Origin: Pyrrhosoma nymphula
Taxonomy: Eukaryota > Arthropoda > Insecta > Odonata > Coenagrionidae
Assembly: GCA_963573305.1 (NCBI GenBank)
Contig: OY754333.1
Coordinates: 21,697,013-21,761,012, forward strand
Direction of reading: 5' to 3'
DNA length: 64,000 nt
The stretch's first letter is position 1. Every line of letters begins with the position of its first letter. Both the position numbers and the translations under genes were made by a program. Positions 50,201 to 62,200 of this stretch are shown one piece after another. The notes under the pieces were generated by a model. The model worked only from the letters and a program-made list of their open reading frames with translations, was not told where the DNA came from and made no database searches.

Positions 50201-53200
50201 CTAGGGGTTCAAAAATATACTTCCTACATAATAATTTATATGGTGTGCCTTCGACAAGAGACGAAAAATTATTCGATTTCATAACTGAATTCGGCCTTAT
50301 AGCTTATAAGGTGACTTATATCCTAGAAGTTCTTGCGTTCCTTAAAACACACCTGTATTAAGGTGTTGCATATATACATAGGCGTTTTTCGTTTCAATGT
50401 ATTCCATTTAATATCTATGATACATATAACTTCTATCCATACCATCCAAGATACAACTGCTAAGAGTCAAATAAATGTAATGGCTTGATTAATCCGAGAA
50501 GATACTAAGGGGCGTGCTTCGGATTTCAATTGACCAGGTCTCTTTCACATTATGTCAGGACAAACAGACATACAAAAATTACCCTGGGAATTAGAGTTTT
50601 TTAAGTGAAATAAAAAAGTGACAGTAGAAAAGGGTTATATTGTTATAAATTGCTGCAATTGACAACGATCTTTTATAGAAAGTAAGTGGGGTGATTGCAA
50701 GGTCTTTTTATTTATACTTTGGGTTAACTACATATACGCCTTGTTCCATACGTTGGGATGATTGAAGTGAGAGTATAAGTAGCTGGTAGGCAAATAACAT
50801 CCAGCCTTGGTGACATATTCCACTCTGTTGAGTGTCTTTTCATCCCCTAACTGCCTTCTCATGTTTTCTTACCGACAATGACTTGGGTTTCCATGAATGT
50901 ACTTGCTACCCCAGGTAAAAATTTGTATGAGTACGTATAGTTTTTTTCTATAGATACCTATAGAATTCTATAGATATGTATAGAGTTCTAAAGGCACGTA
51001 TAGATTTCTATATATATCTATAGTGATTTCTATAGATAATGAGAGTGAGTCTATACGTACGTATAAAACCTATAGAAAGGTAAAAGTTCTATACGTATAG
51101 TTCTTTTTATATAGATTTTTATGAGATACTAATACGATTTTTAGAGATACATACAGATTTCTTTGGTTATGATGGTTTGGTTTCCATTTCCGTTGTATGT
51201 ATATTAGATTATTGTTATGCTTTTATAGGTAGATTCATCAGTTTACTCCTTCCCACATTCGTAGCTATAAATAAACATGTATATTCATGTTTGCAACATT
51301 TCCTCAAGTAAGTTACGTCTTCATTGAAATGTGAACAAACATGTGGTTATTGGAGAAAATCTTGTTTTTTCCTCATTAATATTGACTTTATTTTCATTCT
51401 ATGTGGCAACATAGGTTTCAATTAATTAATGCCTGATACCTGTCATCGTCATTGGATGGTATTTTCTCCAACTATAATCACGGCATTGACATTTAAAAAT
51501 TAGTTCTCGCAGCTACTTTTACGCATGGGAATGACCAGGTATACAGGACTTTCTTGATGCGTGACTTTCAATTGCGAGTTAGACATGAATCAAGTAGACA
51601 TGAGATATCAGTCGAAGTACGTGGTCGGGTAGGTAATTGGTAAAATGATTTCGTATTAATTGCTATAAATCCTGCTAAACTTAGGTAATTTCCTTCTAAA
51701 TTTTTAACAGTGTGTAGTTACTTATAGGTTTCCGTGTAGGTTCTTATAGGTTCTCCTATTGGTTTTTATAGTTACTTATAGGTTTTATTATGGTTCTTAT
51801 AGGTTTTCCTATAGTTATTAATAGTTTTTTTATAGTTACTTATAGGGTTTCTCATATAGTTTCTTATAGTTACCGATAGGTTTTCTTATTTTTACTTATA
51901 GAAAATTTGTGCCAAATTTCAATAGTTTCCTATAGTTACTTATAGAAATTTTCACCTGGGACTATCGCATCCTACCCTTTTTTTCAGTTTCCTATGTCTA
52001 CATGGGATGATAGTTAACACTTTTATTTCTGCGTCAGGATTTTATAATTATCTTTGAATTCCAGAATGACTGTCAAGGTACAAAGACAAGGCAATGTCAT
52101 TGGATAGACTACACTTTGAACTTGGGTTTATTAACTTATCGTCATTACTAACACCTCACCCCACATGGGATATCCTGTATGAATTAGCATCTCGTAGTAT
52201 GATGAATTAGGTAGTATGTATTAGTAACACTAATCAGTGGTTGCATATTTGCCCCAGTACTGCATGTTAGTATGTTCACCAATATGGTACTCTCCTGGTT
52301 TCTGGTTTGGCTGTGCATTGTATTCCTAACTGCAAATGGTCCATGCCTAGCAGTCAGGTGAGCATGGGGGATTAGACCTTGAGGTGGGACAAGTATTGTG
52401 TGCCTAGTGTGGAATCACCCAATGCCACGCTCACCCTGGTGTAGGTTTCCATAGTATTTCATACATATAGACAGATAGGTGTTCTCACTCCTGCCTCCTA
52501 TGAGGCTCCTGTGAAAGAGCATGAATGGAGAAAGTCATATGAGGGCAGTTAAAGTGTGGTCTCAACAAAATGCATGCACGACAGTAATTGTATAGTTAAT
52601 TGAGATTAAATAGTAATTTTATCCATAAAAATGTAGAGAGTGATTCCTGCTACCCTCCCCAACATTTTCCCTGAACAATCTTTTAGTGGCCCGACTAGCA
52701 ACCTATCAAGTGGTCAATATTTGGCAGGGAAGTCACCTCAAGAAGGAAGAGGTTCACGCAGAATTATAGAGAAAACATTGCATTGATGCTTCAAATTCTA
52801 TTATCCCCCAATTTTTTCCATACTTAGGCAACCACCAAGTTCACACAAATTTTGAACTAACTCTCAAATAAAATAAATTTACGAGTAGATTTGAATGAGT
52901 TTAAAATAATGTTACCTTTACAATAGTATCTGTCTTTCCCCTTTGTATCTGAGATTCTCCAGGTTCTTCATCTGTTTTATCCTTTGATTTCTGGCTCAAC
53001 CATTTAGCAAAATCTATGCCTGATGATTGAAGCTCCTCATAATTTCCTATTGCATTTATTTTTCCCTAAAATAATGAAAATTGTCCTTTATTATAGAAAC
53101 ATCATTTGAAATTATTGAGACATAGGTTTAATAACATTAATTATAGATTATAATGATGAAGAATGAGTCTGGATTCACAAAGAAACAAGATAGCGCTTTT

Positions 53201-56200
53201 CCACAAATTTTTTATATTTTACTACATTTTCAACTGTTAGGTCATCATCAGGTACAAGACATAGACATAAAGCTCTGTGAGCTATATATATATATACCAG
53301 AAGAGGATTAGGTATGGGGAAGGAAAAATTAGGGTGGGGGAAGGATGACATCATTATTGTAAGGGACGCTTGAGGAATGGAATGGCGAGGAGTGGGGAGC
53401 GACATGGAAACGTTTGCTCATTCATTAGGGCACTTCTTTCCTCCTGCAGAATTCCTAACTGTTCTAACACGTCTAGTCTTTGACCTTTCCTCTCCACGTG
53501 GAGTATCTCCGGTTCAAATGCACAAGTGTGGCGTTCTTCAAGGAGATGTTTTGCGACGAGAGAGGTGGAATCTACTTTCTCCCAACATTTCTTGTGCTCC
53601 GACATGCGGATTGCAAAGCTTCGCCCTGTTTGACCAATATATATTTTTTTGCTATCACTGCAGTGAATTTTATACACTCCTGACTGGAGGGAGGGATGTA
53701 GTTTATCTTAAGTTTGGCACAGTAACCTCTCTATAGTCATTGGGTTGTAAAAAGCCATTCTTATCTTGTCTTTCAGGATCAATTTAGCAATTTTGTAAAC
53801 CGATAAACTGTAGTTTGCACCACTTTTTGGGTTTGGTGGGGGGCACTGAAAGTGTACACAAATTTCTTATAGCCACGTTCCGCTATTTCTTATTCAGAAT
53901 CTTGTCTAGAGAGGTTACTGTGCCAAACTTAAGATAAACTACATCCCTCCCTCCAGTCAGGAGTGTATAAAATTCACTGCAGTGATAGCGAAAAAATATA
54001 TATTGGTCAAATGGGGCGAAGCTTTGCAATCCGAATGTCGGAGCACAAAAAATGTTGGGAGAAAGGAGATTCCACCTCTCTCGTCGCAAAACATCTCCTT
54101 GAAGAACGCCACACTTGTGCATTTGAACCGGAGATACTCCACGTGGAGAGGAAAGGTCAAAGACTAGACGTGTTAGAACAGTTAGGAATTCTGCAGGAGG
54201 AAAGAAGTGCCCTAATGAATGAGCAAACGTTTCCATGTCGCTCCCCACTCCTCGCCATTCCATTCCTCAAGCGTCCCTTACAATAATGATGTCATCCTTC
54301 CCCCACCCTAATTTTTCCTTCCCCATACCTAATACTCTTCTGGTATATATATAGCTCACACAGATTTATGTCTATGTCTTGTACCTGATGATGACCTAAC
54401 AGTTGAAAATGTAGTAAAATATAAAAAATTTGTGGAAAAGTGCTATCTTGTTTCTTTGTGAATATGGTTTATTTCCACTAAATCTCGCTTGCCTCAGTTA
54501 CTTTTAATGAGTCTGGAACTCACATTTTGTCTTTATATGATACTTCTAAGTGTGTGACTGCTGAGTTATCATACTCCATAGAATAAATGGCTATTTATTT
54601 GCTCTGAGGTAGAGCATAAATAATTTTTCAAGTTTGAAAGAGAGTTGATTTGAAAGTAAAAGTTGTGTATTTTTGCCTCTTTTCCATTCTTACCCCTTCA
54701 ACTGCCAGTAAATTCCAGGTAGGGTGTGCTATGACCACTGAAGCCATTTTCAGGTAGTTTTCAATGCTTTAGTTCTTAAATTTTCCAAAACCAATATATT
54801 TATTTATTCTACCAAGATTTTTCTTTCAAAGATTAGGCATACATTTGAATTTTGAATCGTCAAAATAATTTTTGTATTTAGATTACTTTTTTAAGGCAAT
54901 TCAAATCAACAAATTTTTATTTACATGCGTAAAAATGCCAGCTGACACATCAGCCATTGATTGTATTCACACTGGCACCTATGTCTGATAGAAAGGTCAA
55001 CTGTCACTAAAAGAATTAAAATATTTCAGATAATTTGTCCAATAAAATCAGTAACTGAATTATCTTCACAGACACAATAACCTAGTTGTGGTTCCATATT
55101 CATAAAATTTTTCTCAACTATTTGATAGGAAATTAATTTTTCTCAACTATATGATAGGGAATTATAATTTCCTATCACTTAGTTGAAAAAAGTTTTATGA
55201 ATATGGGAACATAACTAGTTTATTGTGAAGCTAATTCACTTTCTGATTTTATTGGACAAATTACCTGAAATATTTTAATTCTTTTCGTGACAGTTGACCT
55301 ATCTGATGCATTATAATTTTTCCAATGGCATTCTGATAACATTTTAGAATTATAGGAATGATGATTAACTATGTACACTTAAATTATGGAACATTTTCAT
55401 TTCTAGTTTCTTTAGGCTGTGAGATGAAACACTTTATTTCTTTTTTTGATTATGTTGTTAAAAATCCATTTCTGTTGGCAAAATATAGTGGTTATCATTC
55501 TTCATACACTTTCATACTTATGTTAATCTTTAAAATTGCAAGGATACTGACCTTGTGAAGAATAATAATTTGGTCGACATGCTTCAAATATTGCAATTGA
55601 TGAGTGATGAGTATTCTTGTCTTGGTGGACAGATAGCTAACAATACAGTCTTCAAAAAGCTGCTTCCCAACCACAGAATCAACGGCAGATAGAGGATCAT
55701 CAAGCAGGTACACATCTGCTTCATGATAAATAGCTCTGTTGGTCATCAGAGGAATAAAAATTAAGACCTTGTGTTATGTGCATTATATCTATTGTTATGA
55801 ATGAAAGGTGTCTTGTGTCAAAGTGGGCCTGCACCAAAGTTCTTGAGTCAAGATGGCTATGCCAAAGTGGCCGCACAAAGGTGGCTGCGCCAAAATGTCC
55901 TAGAATCGGTTGGAAGAGGTAATGAGGGGCGACGGAATGCTGAAGGCCATGATAGAGGGGAGGATTTGGGTAAGAGGGGAAGGGGAAGAAAGAAAATAGG
56001 CTTATGGATAGGATGAGGAAAGATAGGATGCATGGTGAGATGCATAGGCGTATCCAAGGGGGGGTTTTGGGGGTTGTAACCCCCCCCCCCCCCCATTGAT
56101 AAAAAAGTTAACATGGTGGGTATGGAATACCCCCCATATCCCCCCTGTAAAAACCCCCCCTTCAGTGGTGGTAACCCGCCCCTTCACCGGTGGTGATGCC

Positions 56201-59200
56201 CCCCCCCTTCAGACGCTTATAGATACGCCTATGGTGAGATGTAGAAATAAATTGTGTAAGGGAATAGGTACCCGTGCATATTTAAGGTGTTTTTACTCTC
56301 GTCTATTTAAACCTACATTAACCAGTAGTATTATCCGAACAATAATAAGTGAATATGGACCAACCTGGCTAGATTTACGCGAGCCTTTTGTCCCCCACTG
56401 AGAGTTATTCCTCTCTCTCCCACTAAAGTTGCATCTCCATAGGGAAATTGTTCAAAATCATGCCTCAGAGCACAAACATCTATCACCCGTCTATACCGAT
56501 CGCTCTCAAATTCATCAATGAATGTAACATTTTGCCGCACCGATCCTCCAAAAATCCAAGGTTCCTGAAATAGTTCACATTAAATTAATTGGTGTGTACA
56601 TATTGAGGTCAATAGCAATACTTCCTAACCTTTATTTCAAGATTATCCATCAAAATGGGGACCTATTATGAATAAAAATAATAATTGTAATTGATACGTC
56701 TACAGTAAAAAGTATTGAGTACCTTCTCCCCAAAGGTAGATTTGATAGATGAGGGCAACCTTGTACATAAACAGCATCAAGGCATGTAAAAATCATAATT
56801 TATGTGAAGACAAAATTTGGCAGTTTCCAGTTGATAAACATCTTGTTATCAGGCTTTAAACACTTAGATTTGTTAAAGCACATCAACATATTTCCTTTCA
56901 ATTTTTAATTACTAATCACATATATCGTTCATCCACCTGCATTTTTTAATTCCCTGAAATATGACTTGTTTCTACTTATAAGTCATGTAACTTTATAATT
57001 CATGAGATATGTATCATACATACCTGTGATACATAAGTAACTTTTGGAGGAATTTCTAGAGAGCCTGATATTATCGGAATCTCTCCCAGTATCGCTTGCA
57101 GAAGTGAGCTCTGAAAAGGAAGTTTTGCAGTTTTTTAACAATGATTGCATAATAGGCCTGCCCATAATAATAATTGCATTCATTTGAAACTTTTGGTTTT
57201 ATTTTATAGTGATTTTTATTTGTTTCACAGTTATTAGTTGATGAATGTTTGATTGTATGCCAGAAATGTAATGGAAGGCCGTAGTTGGAAGGAATCATTG
57301 GAGGAGTTAGAAATAGCATCTTGGTAATTAAGAAATGTACAGTGTCCCAAGGAACTTGCTTGCTTCTAGAGAATGATTAGAATGTCACAATAACTGTGAT
57401 ATATTATCTGTAAATATGTGGCCTAAGTAGCATTGACCCATGCTTTAGTGCTTATTTTGTAGATGGGTACCGTAGAATGGGGTGACTTCGGCCACGCGCG
57501 CACCGCTTCACAAATTGAAACTTTGTTACACAATGCATTAAAATGTACGAGCCAGCATTTCGTTCTCGGCTAGTCTAACATTGTTGGAGGAGATTACAAG
57601 CAGTCCATGCTTACTTTACTCAGTTCCTCCGATACCATCGTACTCGGAGGGTCAGATGAAATTCGTGTGTTCTATTGAGAAGCCGTAAAAACCTCAGCCT
57701 AGGATTGTAATTGCTAACATCAGGTAAATGAAAATTGTCTTATTATTTTATTATGTTGTTGAATGTAAGTCTAGTTACTTTTTTCAGATTTAACTTGGAA
57801 TAATATTACTTTCTAGAGTAATAATCAAAATACTGTGGGGTGACTTCGGCCATGCCCAGGAACTACCAGAAAGCCCGTGGTGGGTGTCAATACCTGCGTT
57901 ATGACAAAAATAGTCTTCAGCACGCATTGGATGATGATACGTCTTAATGATACGTTAATAATAAAGCAAAATTTTGTTTGCAAAATAGGTGAAATACTAT
58001 GAAACAAACATTGGAAACTTATACACGGAATTATTTAAAATAATGAATCTTAAAACTTAATTATTTTAATTTTTTATTTTTATAAATTCAAGGTGTATAA
58101 AACTTACATCTGCAAGAGGTAAGTTAAGAAACTTTGAATAAATTTGATAAAAATACAATGTTATTGACAATTCATGAGGAAAATTTGTAATGGCCGAAGT
58201 CACCCCATCTAATGGGGTGACTTCGGCCGCGGTAAATTATTTTTTTATTAGTTATGTTTGCTTTGTTACAAAAATTTAAAGATAATTTGAAATCCTAAGG
58301 TTTCCATGTTACCAATTTAATTTTTGTCAGAAAAAGGAGCCAGTACAGTCAAAGAAATAACAAAAAAACTGTCAAAAATGGCCGAAGTCACCCCATTTTA
58401 CGGTAATATCTGCATAATAATTTTTCATAATCACAAAAATTTCCTTCAAGTTTTTGGTTATATTAATCCAGAATTATGTACCACAAGCAATGCTCCAATG
58501 TTATAAAGTTGTTTCAACTTGAATGAGTGCTGACCACTCCTGAATTTACCTTTCCTGATCCAACTGGTCCAATGACTGCAATGAGCATCCCTGGTTTCAG
58601 ATGAAGATTTATATTGTTTAGTGTAGCATCACTCATTGTCGGTGACCATTTAGCAACAACATTAGAGAATTTCACTCCTTCAAATTTATTATCATTTGTT
58701 TGGCCCTTTGTTTGCTTCACATCGATTTCTTCATACAAGAGAAATTGCTGAAAAAAGTGTTTTGAGATTGTTTACAAAAAAATGTACTCATCCCTAAAAG
58801 GAGTAGGTACCTAGGTATATATTTTAAATCTTTATTCCTTTGTGGGTTATCAGATTGATTAAATTTATGAAGGCATATATGTAGTAGTTCTAGATAATAA
58901 TTTGCATATGCACAGTCAGTGGTGCATACCCTCCACCCAGGCTCAATTAATGACTCCTCCCTCAACATACATCCCACCCATCCCCAAGTATCCTGAAATC
59001 CTGGGTTCGTCCCTTTAAAAGTTAAATTTATGATCTCTTTGCATCATGATCCCCGTTTGTGGGCACCACTGTATCCAGTCCATAATTACTTTGCTGTAAC
59101 GATATTCCATTTTAAAATTCTGGAATTTACTCCCAACTACTTACTTGCTCTAATAAATGGATGGAAAACTTTGGAAATTTAAATTTGTTAATAATCCAAA

Positions 59201-62200
59201 GTGTGAATAAACGTGAAGATAAGACTAAGGATAGAAAATTCATGTAATACGACAAAAATGAACAAATCTTGAATTGAATAAATGCTTCTTTTTTCAAAAT
59301 AAAGTAAATTTTAAAAAATGATACAAATTACACAATAAAATAATAAATGTTACTTTGTCAACCAGTGGCTAGTTGTCTTATCCCCTACCAGTCTTCCACA
59401 TTATTTCCCCTCTTATTAAGTCACATGACTCATCCATGTACATTGTACATATTATCTTGCCATTTATTGCAGGCACTTATTTCTCTGTCACTAGGTAGTC
59501 TCTGAGACAATTTTCTGATTTTATCATAAACTTGTGGATTTAAAATAATATTTCCTTCTTCCCACTTGATTGTAAAGACTGAAAAAATACAAAGCAAGTG
59601 ACCAATGCACACACTATTTTATTATGTATTTACTTTGTCTTAGATGATAACTATGCCTGGCTCAACAGTAAAGCCCACCCCTTACTCTTCAATGCCTCTT
59701 GTTTCATTACCTATTGATATGTATAGGTAAATATTTTATATTATAATATACTTTGTGTACTCCATTACAAGTTGAGACATTTTATCATAGTTTCAGACAA
59801 TGAAAACCTATCTTCGATTTATAATCGAGTCAGTACAAAAGGAGACTTTTTTGGGGTCAATACTTCTGTATATTGGCTGCATAAAACCATATTTATCTCT
59901 ATCACTGATAAGTCTCAAAGAATATTTGCCAATAAGTGCATTAGATTTGTGTTAAGTTTCGTATTAGGTCCTACCACTGACAAATTCACTTGTTACTTCC
60001 GCTTTGCCACATTAATGCATTTCACAAATTCAATTGCACAGTACAAATATCACGTGACCAAGGATTTCCCAATTAGCTATGGGCGACTGTGGGGTCGTAA
60101 ATCTCTGTACATATAAATATTGATGAGCGTTGCATATTTTTCACATGAAGTCGGTGAAAATATCTTTGAGAAAAATTACATTAAATACTCAGAATATTGA
60201 ACTCAATAATGAGATGAAACAAAAACATGTCAACTTCTTGTCACAAATTTGGGAATCGCCTGGCTTCTATGTTTCCCCTTATACCACACACTGAGGCAGT
60301 TAAGACTTTTCACTAGTTTTATGGATCTGATTTTTATCTTCCTTCTCTGTGTCAATTATTTGGAAGTATCCTTATCTTCCAGTAAATATTCACCTTTTTT
60401 ATTTTTTTCATCAATTTTTTTCACCTTTACTTATACTTGAGTCAAGGATTTTAGTCAATATTATCGGCCTAAAAAAAAGACTTTGTCTCATACTCGAGTT
60501 GACTTGTACTCGAAGATTCATGGAACCTTTAAGTGGATAGAGCATATTCCATCTTACTAGGTACCATAGAGAGTTGGCCTTTATCTTACAGTGGATTATT
60601 ACCTGAATGCGTTTGATTGAAACTGAGGTTTTTGCAATTTGGGAAATGGCTTCAGGGAATCCAATTGTCATTTCACGAGATAGAGCACTGTAGAATGATG
60701 TCAGGACAAACACCTGAAAGGAACCCAAAAAGTGAAAATGGAAGTCAAACATTTATGTTATTGGATATGTATACTTCATTTGATATGCAGCACCTCAGAA
60801 TGCTTTTTGTTCTGCAAATTTTCACATAGATCATTCTTAATGAATATACCTGCTGTGCCGTGACAATATTTCCACTCAGGGTGTATGCGAGCACAGTGAA
60901 AAATAGAGCCACTCGAGCCGTGTATTGGGTGAATGATACGTATAAGGCTCTGATGAGTGAAAGATTGGTGGCCTGTTTGATTTCACTTCTGCAATGAAAA
61001 AAATTATCTGTCAGTTTGTACATTAGTGAGAAATATTCATTGCTGTGAATTCAATTTTTTATGTTTTACACTCTTCTGCAACAGTTGAATTTCATGGGAT
61101 ATGTCTCTCTAGCTCTGAGTTCTCATTGGGGCTCTCTGCATCTCTTTATGGAGCATTTTCTAGAGAGAAAATTTCACAGTGACACTACTTTTACCCTTTG
61201 GGACTTGATTCTGTGGAACGCCTGAGAGTCCATTCTGGAAACACCATGATAATTATTGCATGCTAAGGTACTGGGTTGTAACATGGTTTCATTGAAATAT
61301 AGCAACCCAATGACACATGATTTTCAATGATTATTGCGTACAAACTGGATGTAAAAACTCAAGAATACTGAATCGATTTAAGTATTAGATAATTTTTTTA
61401 TTATTGCATGCAATAATTGATTACCGTGGACTTTTGAGAGTTGACCCTCAGACCTTTTCCTCTGCAACTGGTCAGGGGTAAACTCCACCCTTCATTCTAT
61501 TGGCAGCTCCTATCATGGCTGGGATTGCCAAACTCTCCTGAATTCAGAGAGAGACTCTCCAAATTGGACAATAATTTTTAAAATTTCCAATCTCTGGAAT
61601 TGAAGCAAATTTTTCTTGTTTTAAGTTTGAATGAAAACTTGCAAATTATTTTCCTATTTTTATCATTTGCTGCTGCATTTTTGTTATTCTTGTTTGCATG
61701 TGCTTAGTGCTGCTAATATCATATAGGATATTTAACGTATTTCAAAATTTCTTGATTTAAACAATTGGTACTTGATGATGATAAAAAGCAGTTAATCCAT
61801 TCCATATCCATAAAACCATCTATAAAAGATACTACTTCATCACAATGGAACCCTTTCTTAATAGAGCTTTTGTTGGAGCTTGTTTTATTAAGATAAATTT
61901 GTAAAGTGTTTGCTGCTCATTTATTGAGAACACTTTTTCAATGGTATTTATAAACATGGTGCTAAGTTAATCATCTTCAATTTCTTGCTTTTGGAACAGA
62001 CTTCTATTCAAATCAACTCCCTCATGAGTAGGCAACCCTACTCGCATCTTTTATTCCTGGTCACCTAATTGATCATTACGGTGATTTTGCTAAAAAAATA
62101 TTTTCTGCATTCGCAAAAAAATAAATTTGGAAATTAATTCCTAGAGTTGCATAGATGACATGCAGCTTTTAAATTGAAATTCCATAGTCAATTTTAGGAA

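Noticed and set aside
50910..51960. TATAG-rich array as a promoter cluster
   Set aside because: The motif is a repeated element-specific word confined between inverted ends and not linked to any gene start.
53377..54263. Frames opposite to the GIY-YIG frames (up to 126 codons)
   Set aside because: Antisense of the Penelope coding region, present in both copies only because the region is duplicated.
59772..60116. 114-codon plus-strand frame in an ABCC intron
   Set aside because: No recognisable domain and no repeat context; treated as chance in AT-rich DNA.
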